The notes: a model not told the origin generated them from the letters alone. DNA of 64,000 nucleotides from CAJCIS01 sp965276755 (GCA_965276755.1 OZ255625.1:3224001-3288000); one strand, 5' to 3'; shown: positions 1 through 8,948, numbered from the stretch's first letter. Made by a program: numbers and translations.

Positions 1-274
1 CGCCGCTGAACGGCCAGAGGAAGGATCCATCGACCAGCGGCACGTGCAGCCGCCGCGCATTCGCCGCCACGCCGGCAAGCGGCAGTTGATCGGCCATGGG
101 CGTGATCTGGTCGATGACAATGTCCGCACGTGCCGCGGCTGCGCGTGTCTGTTCGGTAGGCGGCCGGCCGGCGGCGATGTAGGTTACCGTTTCGCCGGTA
201 TGGGGGACCACGAAAAGATCGTAGGCTTGCGCTAGCACCTGCATTTGGCAGGTGCCGTAGAAGACCAGGTTCAT
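1..274 (-). CDS. WcbI-like polysaccharide biosynthesis protein, C-terminus outside window
   Basis: A reverse-strand frame is open from the ATG at 274 to the window edge (91 codons, no stop), so only the N-terminal part is visible. The product begins MNLVFYGTCQMQVL, a short beta strand followed by a Gly-x-Cys-Gln motif. This resembles the start of WcbI-type putative acetyltransferases of capsule biosynthesis (GNCQ in many members), with GTCQ here. The rest of the fragment fits an alpha/beta Rossmann-like fold. No signal peptide is seen, so a cytoplasmic location is likely. A family B repeat lies just upstream of the start codon. The family call rests on the N-terminal motif only; another alpha/beta enzyme is possible. 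Confidence 0.55.
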   Translation of the reverse strand, partial: MNLVFYGTCQMQVLAQAYDLFVVPHTGETVTYIAAGRPPTEQTRAAAARADIVIDQITPMADQLPLAGVAANARRLHVPLVDGSFLWPFSG

Positions 275-290
275 AAGAAAGCAAGAAAGG

Positions 291-391
291 AAGCAGTCCT
301 TTTTTGAAAAAAAGGACCAAAAAACTTTTGATCTTTAAACACAGGCCAAAGAGCAAAAGTTTTTTGCTTCTTTTTTTCAAAAAAGCAGACC
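291..391. repeat. Family B A/T-rich hairpin repeat, inverted pair
   Basis: Two inverted copies of the unit (hairpin GTCCTTTTTT/AAAAAAAGGAC followed by CAAAAAACTTTT) face each other between the WcbI-like gene and the end of gshA. The second copy has the stem CTTCTTTTTTT/AAAAAAGCAG, slightly degraded. It could also terminate transcription in both directions. Confidence 0.8.
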
Positions 392-401
392 TTGCCTTCC
401 T

Positions 402-1775
402 TCAAATCGCCGCCGCCTCGAAAATCCGCGTCACATCCCCGCCCCACGCACCATGATACAGCGCAAGCCATGCCTGCGCCTGCGAAGGTCCGCCCGCGGC
501 AATCTCCTGCAGCGGCGCCAGCAATTTCTCCTCATCCAGGCCGCGCGCGCGCAGGCCGTCCCCGGCGATCGCCACCGCCTCGCGCGCCAGATGGGCAAGC
601 GTTCCGCCACCAAGCGGCGCCGCCAATCCCATTCTAGGCACGGCAGCGCGCAATCCCATAAGGTCGGCTACCGAATAGCGCCGGCACGCCGCCAGCGCCG
701 ACTCCAGCGCCGCCTCGTCATACAGCAAGCCCACCCAGAACGCAGATTGCGCCACCATCATCGCCGGATTGCCCGCATCCGCCCCGCGCATTTCCAGAAA
801 GCGCTTGAGCCGCACTTCGGGAAATGTCGTCGTGATATGATCGGCGAAATCGCCCAACGTCGGCACCAGATCGGCCAGCGCCTCGACGCGCCCGGCCATG
901 TAATCGCGAAAACTTGCGCCGGCGACATCGCGCAACTGGCCGTGCCGCGCCACGAAATACATCGGCACATCCAGCAGCCAGTCCACATAGCGCTCGAACC
1001 CGAAGCCAACTTCGAGCATCACCGCCGGCACGCCGGTGCGCTGCGCGTCGGTATCGGTCCACACATTGGCGCGCGCGGAGAGAAACCCGTTTGGCCTGCC
1101 CTCGGTAAATGGGGAATTGGCAAACAACGCAGTGGCTACGGGCTGCAACAGCAAGCCCACGCGCAGCTTGCGCACCATGTCCGCCTCATCGGCGAAATCC
1201 AGATTGACCTGCACCGTGCAGGTGCGCAGCATCATGTCCAGGCCAAGGTTGCCCACCATCGGCATGTAGCGCCGCATGATGCCGTAACGGCTTTTCGGCA
1301 TGAACGGCATGTCTTCCCGCCGTGCGGTCGGATGAAAACCCAGCGGTGCAAACCCCAGCCCGAGCGGCCCTGCCACCGCGTGCACGTCGGCCAAATGCCG
1401 CTCCAGCTCGGCCACCGTCTCGTGCAGGCACGCGACCGGCGCGCCGGACAGCTCGAATTGCCCGCCAGGTTCCAGCGAAACGCTTCGCCCGTCCTTTTTC
1501 AACCCGATCAGGTTGCCCTGGTCCAGGATCGGCTCCCAGCCGCGCGCGGAAATTCCCTCCAGCATGGCCTGGATGCCGCCTGGTGCATAAGGCGGGGCCG
1601 CAAAACGCGAGCCCGCACCGCCAGGCCGATAGAAGCCGAATTTCTCGTGCTCGGTGCCGATGCGCCAGGCATCGCGCGCTTTGCCGCCAATGGCGAGATA
1701 CTCGGCCAGTTGGCGCACCGCCGCACCGTGAGACGACGCAATCGGCGTCGCGTCCTCCTCGCCCGGGTTGGACAT
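402..1775 (-). CDS. gshA: Glutamate-cysteine ligase (plant/alphaproteobacterial type)
   Basis: It catalyses the first, ATP-dependent step of glutathione synthesis, joining glutamate and cysteine, in the cytoplasm. The 457-residue product has the GTEHEKFGF motif near residue 40 and later the RYGIMRRYMP and FANSPFTEGRPNG segments, which are hallmarks of the GCS2 family as found in plants and alphaproteobacteria. Its length is normal for the family. The ATG at 1775 is used; rsmE lies upstream on the same strand 96 bp away, so the two are probably co-transcribed, an arrangement common in alphaproteobacteria. Glutathione is the cofactor of the formaldehyde pathway encoded 40-57 kb along this window (frmA, fghA, gfa). 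Confidence 0.93.
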   Translation of the reverse strand: MSNPGEEDATPIASSHGAAVRQLAEYLAIGGKARDAWRIGTEHEKFGFYRPGGAGSRFAAPPYAPGGIQAMLEGISARGWEPILDQGNLIGLKKDGRSVSLEPGGQFELSGAPVACLHETVAELERHLADVHAVAGPLGLGFAPLGFHPTARREDMPFMPKSRYGIMRRYMPMVGNLGLDMMLRTCTVQVNLDFADEADMVRKLRVGLLLQPVATALFANSPFTEGRPNGFLSARANVWTDTDAQRTGVPAVMLEVGFGFERYVDWLLDVPMYFVARHGQLRDVAGASFRDYMAGRVEALADLVPTLGDFADHITTTFPEVRLKRFLEMRGADAGNPAMMVAQSAFWVGLLYDEAALESALAACRRYSVADLMGLRAAVPRMGLAAPLGGGTLAHLAREAVAIAGDGLRARGLDEEKLLAPLQEIAAGGPSQAQAWLALYHGAWGGDVTRIFEAAAI

Positions 1776-1871
1776 GGCGGGCTCAGCGACCCGTAACGAA
1801 AACGCGCATCGGCGCGGGCTGGAAGGGCATGGTCGGTCTCACCCTCTCCTGGCTGCTTAGGGCCTGCGCAC

Positions 1872-2579
1872 TCACCACTCCCGGCACGCAAGCAGGGCAA
1901 GCCCGGCAATGGCGGCCGTCTCGGCCCGTAATATGCGCGGTCCGAGCGAGACGGGCTGTATGAAGGGTCTCGCACGCATCACGTCAAGTTCAGCCGGTGC
2001 AAACCCGCCCTCCGGTCCCACCAGCAGCCCATGCGCGCGCACCGTCTGCGCAAGCGGCAGGCCGGGCACGCGCTCAATGGCCGCCGCCAGCGCAAGCCCG
2101 TCCGGCCACGCACCAAGTGCGTCCAACAGGCTGACGGCGGGATGGATCACTGGAACGCTCAGCCGCTCGCACTGCTCTGCCGCTTCCGTGGCAATGGCGC
2201 ACAGCCGCGTCTGATTGACGCGCGCGGCATTGGTGCGCGCGCAAAAAACGGGCAACAGCGCGGAGGCGCCGAGTTCTGTCGCCTTCTGCACGATCAGGTC
2301 GGTGGCATCGCGCTTGAGCGGCGAAAAGACAAGCCAAAGTTCGGCTTCGCTTGCCTGCGCGCGTGTCTGCGCACCCACGTCCAGTCCCAGCCGTTCACGC
2401 CGCAGATGGGCGATGGTGCCTTCGAACTCGCCATCGCGGCCGTTGAACAGGCGCACCGGGTCCCCCTCGCCGTGGCGCATGACCGTGCCCAGATAGTGCG
2501 CTTGCGCGGGCGTGCCGGCGATCGTCGCACCTGCGAAGAGCGCGGGTGCGACGTAAAGGCGAGGCGCGGTGTGATCCAT
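1872..2579 (-). CDS. rsmE: 16S rRNA m3U1498 methyltransferase RsmE
   Basis: RsmE methylates N3 of U1498 in 16S rRNA using S-adenosylmethionine. The product (235 residues from the ATG at 2579) has an N-terminal PUA-like part (residues 1-70, with GDPVRLFNGRDGE) and a SPOUT-type C-terminal part. The latter includes LLVGPEGGFAPAELD and VSLGPRILRAETAAI, the knot motifs that bind the cofactor. A TTG seven codons upstream (2600) is an alternative start, but MDHTAPRLYVAP fits the family N-terminus better. It is followed by gshA on the same strand and faces ubiA across a repeat pair; this ubiA / rsmE-gshA neighbourhood is conserved in alphaproteobacteria. Confidence 0.92.
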   Translation of the reverse strand: MDHTAPRLYVAPALFAGATIAGTPAQAHYLGTVMRHGEGDPVRLFNGRDGEFEGTIAHLRRERLGLDVGAQTRAQASEAELWLVFSPLKRDATDLIVQKATELGASALLPVFCARTNAARVNQTRLCAIATEAAEQCERLSVPVIHPAVSLLDALGAWPDGLALAAAIERVPGLPLAQTVRAHGLLVGPEGGFAPAELDVMRARPFIQPVSLGPRILRAETAAIAGLALLACREW

Positions 2580-2639
2580 AGGAGGGGCTGACCAAGGCAA
2601 TCGAGCGAAGCGAGAACATTAAATAAAACCAGGAGAAGA

Positions 2640-2733
2640 CTGGGGGAGATGTGCCATCCCCCCCAGACCCCCCGTCGTTATTTAAGGCGAGGCTCTATAA
2701 TAAATGGGGGGGATGGCACATTTCCCCCCAGCC
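2640..2733. repeat. Family A hairpin repeat, inverted pair (A1)
   Basis: The left half (stem GGGGGAGATG-TGC-CATCCCCC, then CAGACCCCCCGTC) and an inverted right half flank a TTTAAGGCGAGG-like core. It lies between the divergent rsmE and ubiA genes. Confidence 0.85.
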
Positions 2734-2807
2734 TTTTCTCAATTGCCTGCCAAGCCCATCTACCAGCCGGAGGTTGACCAGCCCCGCCCCACGGCGGAGA
2801 TGGTGTC

Positions 2808-3722
2808 GTGCCAGACACAACCAGCCCCACCTTTACCGACATCCGCCAGACCGGCTGGATCAACCGCGCGCCCGCTCCGCTGCGCCCCTACCTCCTGCTC
2901 GCCCGCCTGGATCGCCCGATCGGCATCTGGCTGCTCTTCCTGCCCGGCGCCTGGGGCATCCTGCTCGCCGGCGCACCACCATACCCGACCTGCCGGTTGC
3001 TGGCGCTGTTCGCCATCGGCAGCGTGGTGATGCGATCCGCGGGTTGCGTGGTCAACGACATGTGGGACCGTGACCTGGACGCCCAGGTCGCCCGCACGGC
3101 GGCACGGCCGCTGGCCAGCGGTGCCCTCGGCATGCGTCAGGCCGCCGCCTTCCTGATACTCCTTCTGGCCGCTGGCCTGGCCGTGCTGCTGGCGCTGCGG
3201 CCGCTGTGCTGGGCAATGGGCAGCGCCTCGCTGGTGCTGGTCGCACTCTATCCGCTGGCCAAGCGCATCACCTGGTGGCCGCAACTGGTCATGGGCTTTA
3301 CCTTCGGCTTCGGCGCGCCGATGGGCTATGCCGCCGCCGCCGGGCCGAGCCTGGCCGCAGGGGGGGCGATCTACGCCGCCGCCATCGCCTGGGATTTGGG
3401 CTTCGACACGATCTACGGCTTCCTCGATATCGCCGATGACGAAATGATTGGCATCAGGAGCACCTCGCGCCGCTTCGCCCATGCACCACGCGTCTTCCTG
3501 GGGGCGTGCTATGCGGCCACGCTCCTGCTGCTGGGCGCCGCCGCCTTCTTCGGCGGCCTCCGCGCCTCGGTCTGGCCCGCTTTGCTGGCCCCAGCCGCGC
3601 TGCTCGCCTGGCAGGCCACGCGCCTGGACCCATCCCGTTCGCCCGCCTGTCTGGCCTTGTTCCGCCTGAACAGGGAGACGGGCCTCGCGGTGGCCGCAGC
3701 TCTTCTGATCGGCCGCGTGTGA
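2808..3722 (+). CDS. ubiA: 4-hydroxybenzoate octaprenyltransferase
   Basis: UbiA attaches the polyprenyl chain to 4-hydroxybenzoate in ubiquinone synthesis at the inner membrane. The 304-residue product has about eight hydrophobic segments and both Asp-rich prenyl diphosphate motifs: NDMWDRDLDAQV near residue 83 (NDxxDxxxD) and DIADDEMIGIRST near residue 207. The GTG at 2808 is used, since the nearby ATG at 2800 is in another frame. A methyltransferase gene starts 17 bp after its stop, so an operon with the next three genes is likely. Length and motifs are standard. Confidence 0.93.
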   Translation: MPDTTSPTFTDIRQTGWINRAPAPLRPYLLLARLDRPIGIWLLFLPGAWGILLAGAPPYPTCRLLALFAIGSVVMRSAGCVVNDMWDRDLDAQVARTAARPLASGALGMRQAAAFLILLLAAGLAVLLALRPLCWAMGSASLVLVALYPLAKRITWWPQLVMGFTFGFGAPMGYAAAAGPSLAAGGAIYAAAIAWDLGFDTIYGFLDIADDEMIGIRSTSRRFAHAPRVFLGACYAATLLLLGAAAFFGGLRASVWPALLAPAALLAWQATRLDPSRSPACLALFRLNRETGLAVAAALLIGRV

Positions 3723-3739
3723 GCCTGGGCGAGGCGACC

Positions 3740-4399
3740 ATGGGCCTGGCCTCTCGGCACGAGGCGTTCATCCTCGCCCACACAGTGCTCGGCCCGGCGC
3801 CCTTCGTGCCGGAGCTGCTGCTCTATCAGGCCAGCAGCGTCATCCCGTTCTGGCAGGCGACGGAGGCGTGGCTCGCAGAGCACAACGTCGATGCCCCCTT
3901 CTGGGCCTTTGCCTGGCCCGGCGGCCTGGCGCTGGCGCGCCACCTGCTCGATCACCCAGAGCTTACCGCAGGGCGCCGCGTGCTCGATTTCGCCTCTGGC
4001 AGCGGCGTTGGCGGCCTCGCCGCCGCGCGCGCCGGTGCCGCCGCCGTGGAGGTACGCGACATCAACCCCATGGCCCTCTCCGCCTGCGCCATGAACGCGC
4101 GCGCCAATGGCCTGACCCTGACCCCGATCGTCGAGGAGATCGTCGGCGGCCCGTGCCGTTGGGATGTGATCCTGGCCGGCGACGTGTGCTACGAAGCGCC
4201 CATGACGCGAGCGATACTGCCCTGGCTGCGCGACATGGCATCGAAGGCCCATATCATCCTGGCAGACCCCGGCCGCGCCTATTTGCCTGGCGAGGGCATG
4301 CACAGGATCGCCACCTACACCGTGCCCACCAACCTGGAGCTGGAGAACCGCACCGAGAAGGCCACGTCGCTCTACCACATGGCGCCGCGGGGCCGATGA
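3740..4399 (+). CDS. SAM-dependent methyltransferase (METTL16/ETFB-lysine methyltransferase-like)
   Basis: The 219-residue product is a class I methyltransferase. RVLDFASGSGVGGLAAARAG (residues about 79-98) is the glycine-rich SAM-binding motif I, followed by the acidic loop VRDINP. DVILAGDVCYE is the family-specific post-motif, like the D-x-x-Y/F signature of protein lysine methyltransferases that act on the electron transfer flavoprotein beta subunit. The N-terminal PFWAFAWPGG is typical of that group, often annotated as nicotinamide N-methyltransferase-like. The ATG at 3740 has GAGGCGACC just before it. Its stop overlaps the start of the DedA gene. The substrate is not shown by the sequence; ETF beta is an inference from family likeness. 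Confidence 0.75.
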   Translation: MGLASRHEAFILAHTVLGPAPFVPELLLYQASSVIPFWQATEAWLAEHNVDAPFWAFAWPGGLALARHLLDHPELTAGRRVLDFASGSGVGGLAAARAGAAAVEVRDINPMALSACAMNARANGLTLTPIVEEIVGGPCRWDVILAGDVCYEAPMTRAILPWLRDMASKAHIILADPGRAYLPGEGMHRIATYTVPTNLELENRTEKATSLYHMAPRGR

Positions 4400-5022
4400 T
4401 GCACACCATCGGCCACCTGCTGCACCAGTACAGCTACGCACTGATCTTCGCGATCATCGCGCTGGAATGCACCGGCATCATCCTGCCAGGGGAGACGGTG
4501 CTGGTGACCGCCGCCCTCTACGCCTCGCACGGCCATCTGAGCATCCTGCTTGTGCTTGTCAGTGCTGCCGCCGGTGCAACCGCGGGCAACATCGCCGGCT
4601 ACGCGCTGGGCCGCCAGGTCGGGCAGCGCGTGCTGGCTCTGCATGGCTGGCGCATTGGGCTGAACGACCGCCGCCTGGCGCTCGGGCGCTACATGTTCGC
4701 GCGGCACGGCGGCAAGATGATCTTCTTCAGCCGCTTTGCCGCGATCCTGCGCAGCTTCGCCGCCCTGCTGGCCGGGGCAAACCTGATGCCCTGGCGCCCG
4801 TTTCTGCTCTGGTCGCTCGCAGGCGGCATTGCCTGGCCATGCGTCACCGGCACCGTCGTCTTCGTGCTGGGCAGCGAGGCCAGGCGCCTGTCCGGGCCTG
4901 CCAGCATTGTCTTTGGCATCGTGGCGGCGCTGGTGATCCTGGTTGTGCTGGTGCTGGCGCGGCGCAACGAGGATCGGCTGACCGAGGCCGCCTTGCATTG
5001 GGAACGACATGGCTCTGCTTGA
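4396..5022 (+). CDS. DedA family membrane protein
   Basis: DedA proteins are inner-membrane proteins involved in membrane homeostasis and flipping of lipid carriers. The 208-residue product has an N-terminal re-entrant segment with LECTGIILPGETVL (E-x3-P-x-P/G-E class motif), then AGATAGNIAGYALGRQVG and FFSRFAAILRSFAALLAGANLM, the F-x-R-x3-R family signature, and a C-terminal membrane helix. Two adjacent in-frame ATGs (4396 and 4399) overlap the stop of the preceding methyltransferase gene, implying coupled translation. The next gene starts inside its last codons. Confidence 0.88.
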   Translation: MMHTIGHLLHQYSYALIFAIIALECTGIILPGETVLVTAALYASHGHLSILLVLVSAAAGATAGNIAGYALGRQVGQRVLALHGWRIGLNDRRLALGRYMFARHGGKMIFFSRFAAILRSFAALLAGANLMPWRPFLLWSLAGGIAWPCVTGTVVFVLGSEARRLSGPASIVFGIVAALVILVVLVLARRNEDRLTEAALHWERHGSA

Positions 5023-5506
5023 CTCAAAACGCTTCGCCCTTGCGCTCTGTGCGATACTGGTGATCGCTGCGGCGCCTCGCACGGCGCCGCCCGGCCGCGT
5101 CGTGGCATTGACCACCCAGCCCGGCAGCGCGCTGGAGCATGATGCCGCCAGCCTGGTGGCCGAGGACATCGCCGCTGCCCATCACGCGCACGAGGTGCCG
5201 GTTATGCTGGTGGGATCGGCGCACCTGGCTGTGCATGGCGGGCGTGCGGCGCTGTTCGTTCAGGTGCAATCGGCCAGCCTGTGCGGATCGGCCGGCTGCT
5301 CGACATCGGTCTTCGTGGAGAATGCACCGCATGCCTGGAAGCGCGTGCTGGATTCCGTCAGCGGGCCGGTGAAGGTCTCGCCGAGGGTCCATGACGGCAT
5401 GCACGACCTGCTGGTGCATGGCACAGACCGCTGGGTGTGGACGGGCAGCGCCTACGCCGACACGCTGCCTGCCCCCGGCGCGCCGCTTAGCAACAACGCT
5501 AATTAG
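5009..5506 (+). CDS. Hypothetical exported protein
   Basis: I do not recognise this family. The 165-residue product starts MALLDSKRFALALCAILVIAAAP, a signal peptide or membrane anchor. The mature part is short, with two nearby cysteines (SLCGSAGC, residues about 90-97) and a C-terminal segment (HDGMHDLLVHGTDRWVWTGSAY) that resembles the end of small periplasmic proteins with repeated beta strands. Its start overlaps the 3' end of the DedA gene by 14 bp, so it belongs to the ubiA-methyltransferase-dedA transcription unit. A periplasmic location is likely. Confidence 0.7.
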   Translation: MALLDSKRFALALCAILVIAAAPRTAPPGRVVALTTQPGSALEHDAASLVAEDIAAAHHAHEVPVMLVGSAHLAVHGGRAALFVQVQSASLCGSAGCSTSVFVENAPHAWKRVLDSVSGPVKVSPRVHDGMHDLLVHGTDRWVWTGSAYADTLPAPGAPLSNNAN

Positions 5507-5546
5507 CAAAAGTCTTTTTGCTTCTTTTTCTTCAGAAAAAGAAGAA
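5506..5546. repeat. Family B A/T-rich hairpin repeat
   Basis: A single copy with the stem CTTCTTTTTC/GAAAAAGAAG preceded by AAAAGTCTTTTTG. It directly follows the stop codon at 5506 and could act as a terminator. Confidence 0.75.
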
Positions 5547-5587
5547 TCTGTTTGTTTTGTAAATTCAACAAATATTCAGGAAAGAAT

Positions 5588-5651
5588 TGGGGGAGATGTG
5601 GCTGACGTATACGTCAGCCCCCCCCCCCCAAACCCCCCGTCTTTATTTTAG
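5588..5651. repeat. Family A repeat, left half, carrying the GCTGACGTATACGTCAGC insert (A2)
   Basis: The copy matches the family consensus except that the CCAT of the hairpin is replaced by the 18-bp perfect palindrome GCTGACGTATACGTCAGC (about 5601-5618). The end before epmA is TTTATTTTAGGGAAGG. Confidence 0.8.
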
Positions 5652-5666
5652 GGAAGGACTGGGCTC

Positions 5667-6659
5667 ATGCCTACGCTGCAAGACCAACTACCGTACCTCC
5701 GCCGCCGCACGCTGCTCACCACCGCGACACGCGCCTTTTTCACCGCGCGCGGCTACACCGAAGTGCAAACCCCCTACGCCGTCCTCACCCCCGGCGAGGA
5801 AGTCCACCTGCGCGCCTTTCCCACGCGCTTCACCACGACAGCCGGCGCGGCTCACGATCTGTGGCTGCACACCAGTCCGGAATTTGCCATGAAGCGCCTG
5901 TTGGCCGCCGGCGCCGGCCCGATCTTCCAGCTCGCCCGCGTTTGGCGCAGCGAGGAGGGCAGTTCCACCCACGCGCCCGAATTCACCATGCTCGAATGGT
6001 ATCGCCCCGGCGCCACGCTGGCAGATCTCATGGATGAGACAGAAGCCCTGCTCGGGGCCACCCTGCCGCCCACGGTCACCATCAACGGCACCACCACGCC
6101 GATCGCCGATTTCGAGCGCCTGACCGTGGCGGAGGCCTTCGGCCGCCATACCGGCGCGGACGTTCTGGCAACCGAGGGCGATGCGGCCAGCCTGGCGCGA
6201 TCCGCCGGCGCCACGCTGCGCGCAAGCGAGTCCTGGGAAGATCTGTTCTTCCGCCTGTTGCTTGAGCGCATCGAGCCCCATCTCGGCCGCGGCCGCCCGA
6301 CCTTCCTGACCCACTGGCCTGCCAGCCAGGCGGCCCTGGCGCAGCGCGACCCCGCAGACCCGCGTGTTGCACTTCGTTTCGAACTCTACGTCGCCGGCCT
6401 GGAGCTCGCCAACGCCTTCCAGGAACTCACCGATCCCGCCGAGCAACGCGCGCGCTTTACCGCCGATCGCGCCCGCCGCCACGCAACCTACGGAAAAGAT
6501 TGGCCAATGGACGAGGCCTTTCTCGCCTGCCTGCCGCAAATGCCTGCCTGCGCCGGGATCGCGCTGGGATTTGACCGCCTGGCCATGCTCGCGTCCGGCG
6601 CCAATCATATCGCGCAGGTGCTATGGTTGGCTGGCCTCACGGACCCTATCTATCGCTGA
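5667..6659 (+). CDS. epmA: Elongation factor P beta-lysine ligase (EF-P post-translational modification)
   Basis: EpmA is a lysyl-tRNA synthetase paralogue without the anticodon domain; it attaches (R)-beta-lysine to a lysine of elongation factor P. The 330-residue product has only the class II synthetase core. Motif 2 is RVWRSEEGSSTHAPEFTMLE (residues about 92-111) and motif 3 is GIALGFDRLAMLASG near residue 295. The 165-residue anticodon-binding domain of LysRS is absent, as expected. The ATG at 5667 follows the A2 repeat. No epmB (lysine 2,3-aminomutase) is seen in the window, so the partner must be elsewhere or a different substrate is used. Confidence 0.88.
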   Translation: MPTLQDQLPYLRRRTLLTTATRAFFTARGYTEVQTPYAVLTPGEEVHLRAFPTRFTTTAGAAHDLWLHTSPEFAMKRLLAAGAGPIFQLARVWRSEEGSSTHAPEFTMLEWYRPGATLADLMDETEALLGATLPPTVTINGTTTPIADFERLTVAEAFGRHTGADVLATEGDAASLARSAGATLRASESWEDLFFRLLLERIEPHLGRGRPTFLTHWPASQAALAQRDPADPRVALRFELYVAGLELANAFQELTDPAEQRARFTADRARRHATYGKDWPMDEAFLACLPQMPACAGIALGFDRLAMLASGANHIAQVLWLAGLTDPIYR

Positions 6660-6698
6660 GATGATCACCGCACCGAAAGACAGGAACGACGACATCCC

Positions 6699-7088
6699 AT
6701 GCGTCAGGTAGCCCTTCTCGCAGGCGTTCTGGCCCTTTCCGCCTGCGCCTATCCCAATCCGCAACATGTCGCCGAACTCAACGCGCTGGTCGGTAAGCCA
6801 GAGGCTGATCTGATCCGTGCGCAAGGCGTGCCCTCGCGCACCTACCAGGTGGGCCCGAACAAGTTCCTCGCCTATTCGCGCTCGCGGATCGAGAGCATCC
6901 CCAGCAGCCCGGGCTTTGGCCCATACGGCGGCTGGGGCGGCGGATGGGGTGGTTGGGGCGGCGGATGGGGCGGGTTCGGCGGCTGGGGCGGCTTTGATTC
7001 CGAGATTATCCAGCGCGATTGCGAAACGACCTTCGAAATCCTGGGCGGGACGGTCCAGCATTGGAGTTTCCGCGGCAACGCCTGCTGA
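6699..7088 (+). CDS. Hypothetical lipoprotein with Gly/Trp-rich repeat
   Basis: The 129-residue product begins with a lipoprotein signal peptide (GVLALSAC, lipobox LSAC). The segment LNALVGKPEADLIRAQGVPSRTY resembles the helix-turn of small outer-membrane SmpA/OmlA-like lipoproteins. Residues about 68-98 form a low-complexity stretch of GGWGG repeats. The C-terminal part (CETTFEILGGTVQHWSFRGNAC) carries a cysteine pair and is typical of a proteobacterial family of unknown function. Processing and anchoring to the outer membrane are inferred. A family A repeat pair starts 7 bp after the stop. Confidence 0.72.
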   Translation: MRQVALLAGVLALSACAYPNPQHVAELNALVGKPEADLIRAQGVPSRTYQVGPNKFLAYSRSRIESIPSSPGFGPYGGWGGGWGGWGGGWGGFGGWGGFDSEIIQRDCETTFEILGGTVQHWSFRGNAC

Positions 7089-7094
7089 ACAAGA

Positions 7095-7195
7095 CTGGGG
7101 GGAATGTGCCATTCCCCCCAGACCCCCCGTCATCATTTAAGGCGAGGCCCTAAAATCGACGGGGGGTCTGGGGAGATGGCTCATCTCCCCCAGCC
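7095..7195. repeat. Family A hairpin repeat, inverted pair (A3)
   Basis: The left stem here is GGGGGAATG-TGC-CATTCCCCC, a covarying version of the usual GATG/CATC. The right half has GAGATG-GCT-CATCTC. It sits between two convergent genes. Confidence 0.85.
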
Positions 7196-7209
7196 TTTTT
7201 CGTGTACGC

Positions 7210-8808
7210 CTAATTCCCGCTGACCCGCACCCCAAGCAAAGCCGCGCGCTGCGGCACAGGCGTCGCCTCCCATTGCGCCAGCCCGACCGGCACCGAAGGC
7301 TTTATCGTCACGGCCAGGCGGTGCTGGCCCGTCAGGAACGCGTTGACTTGTGCCACCGCGTCGGGCTGGTCGGGCATCAGCACCGCCAATGAGGCAAGCG
7401 GAAAAGCCAGCCCCATACGCACCTGATCGGGTGTCACGCCCTGCCGCGCCGCGGCCATCTTCAGCAGGCGCTGCGTCAGTGAACCATCGTCCCAGACGAT
7501 CGAGGCATCGGTCAGCCGTGCCGACGCCAAGGCCTGCTGCATCTGCTCGGGCGTTGCGGCCTGCTCGGCCGGCACTCCAGCGATATTTCCCGTAACGTGC
7601 AATGTGCCCAGGTTATGCAGCGCAATGTCATACCGTTTCAGTGTCACTTGGCCGGCGTCACGGTTATAGGCACCTTCTTCATCGAGGTCGGCGGTGAAAT
7701 CCACCATGCCGAAACTACTAAGCGCTTGCTGCACAGCTTGCGTGACCGGTCGGCCGCTGGTCTTGACCGTCAGGCCCGTGATCGCGAAATCACCAGATCC
7801 TACCGAAGTGTTCAGCCGCATCTTGCCGATCGTGACGAGTGGGCCGGCCGGATAATCCACGCGCAGGCCATGCAGCTCGGCATAGTCGAGATGCATGGTG
7901 TTGAGGATCTCGGGATGCGGCTTGGCGGGATCGGCGGCAATGACGGGCATCATAGCCAGCATCCCCGAGACGTCAAAGCCATGTCCGCTGGCACCCTGCA
8001 GCGATAGCGTGCCCGCGGGCCGATCGGTGCCGAGCGTGAAATCCTGAAGCGAGAACTCGGCAATCCGGCCGCCGTCGAACTTGCCGCTCGTGCTCCTGCC
8101 CAGGCTGCCGTGCACGGGCGTGGGGCCGCCCGCGGAGAAGGTCACATCGCGCAACGTCCCGCTCTCCTGGGACATGCGCGCCTCGACCGTGGCCGCGAGC
8201 ACGGCCGGAGGCGCGGCGAGATCCGGCGGAGCGGCGAGCTGTGCCAGGCGCACCCCATCCATCGTCAGAGCCCCAACGCCGAACTTTATATCGACCGCCT
8301 GGCCCGAGCCCGATGCCTTGGCGGTCTGTGCGCCGTCGACGCCGTGCACTTCGCCGTGCTTGAGCACCATGCGCTTGTCCGTCCAGCCCGGCCGGCCGCC
8401 GGGATAGGCGCGCGCATCCAGCACGGCGCGCAGGGTCGCCGGATAGAGCCCGCTCAGATCGATGCGCGCAATGTGGTGGTAGGGGCCCGCGACTGCATCG
8501 TGCATGACGATCTCGCCAATCCGGCGCGGGGTACCCGTCTCGTCCTGTGCGCCGATGCCGGAAACGCTCACCTCGCCCGCGGCAAAGACCGGCGCGCCAT
8601 TATGGAAAATCGCGAGGTCACGCACATGCGCCTGCCCTGTCAGCGCGCTGTATGTCACGGCGCCGTGGGTCGCGGTGTAGCCCGGCGGCAGATGCGCCAG
8701 CGCTTCATCCAGCCCGGTCTTGGCGCCCGAGTTGCTCGCCAGCCGCACGCCCAGCAACACGAGAGCCACGGCCACCAGGCCACCGCCGATTACCACCCGC
8801 CGATCCAT
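7210..8808 (-). CDS. AsmA/DUF748-like membrane-anchored protein of unknown function
   Basis: The 532-residue product has one N-terminal membrane helix (VVIGGGLVAVALVLLGVRLA) and then a long beta-rich periplasmic part with the alternating pattern of AsmA-like or DUF945-like proteins (for example FDGGRIAEFSLQDFTLG and DYAELHGLRVDYPAGPLVTIGKMRL). No enzymatic motif is visible. AsmA-like proteins are thought to help lipid transport or outer-membrane assembly, but this role is only inferred here. The gene is divergent from the PEP-CTERM-like gene at 8949. Confidence 0.6.
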   Translation of the reverse strand: MDRRVVIGGGLVAVALVLLGVRLASNSGAKTGLDEALAHLPPGYTATHGAVTYSALTGQAHVRDLAIFHNGAPVFAAGEVSVSGIGAQDETGTPRRIGEIVMHDAVAGPYHHIARIDLSGLYPATLRAVLDARAYPGGRPGWTDKRMVLKHGEVHGVDGAQTAKASGSGQAVDIKFGVGALTMDGVRLAQLAAPPDLAAPPAVLAATVEARMSQESGTLRDVTFSAGGPTPVHGSLGRSTSGKFDGGRIAEFSLQDFTLGTDRPAGTLSLQGASGHGFDVSGMLAMMPVIAADPAKPHPEILNTMHLDYAELHGLRVDYPAGPLVTIGKMRLNTSVGSGDFAITGLTVKTSGRPVTQAVQQALSSFGMVDFTADLDEEGAYNRDAGQVTLKRYDIALHNLGTLHVTGNIAGVPAEQAATPEQMQQALASARLTDASIVWDDGSLTQRLLKMAAARQGVTPDQVRMGLAFPLASLAVLMPDQPDAVAQVNAFLTGQHRLAVTIKPSVPVGLAQWEATPVPQRAALLGVRVSGN

Positions 8809-8948
8809 GCAATCCCCCCGGTCTGCCGGACGCTAGCCCATCAAGGCGCGCCATCAAAGAACGCTGCGGGTCAGCGGCGGCAGATAAACCTTGCCAAAAT
8901 GTAAAACTGCGTCTAATAAACTGGACAACGCTACCGAGGGTTGCCGTG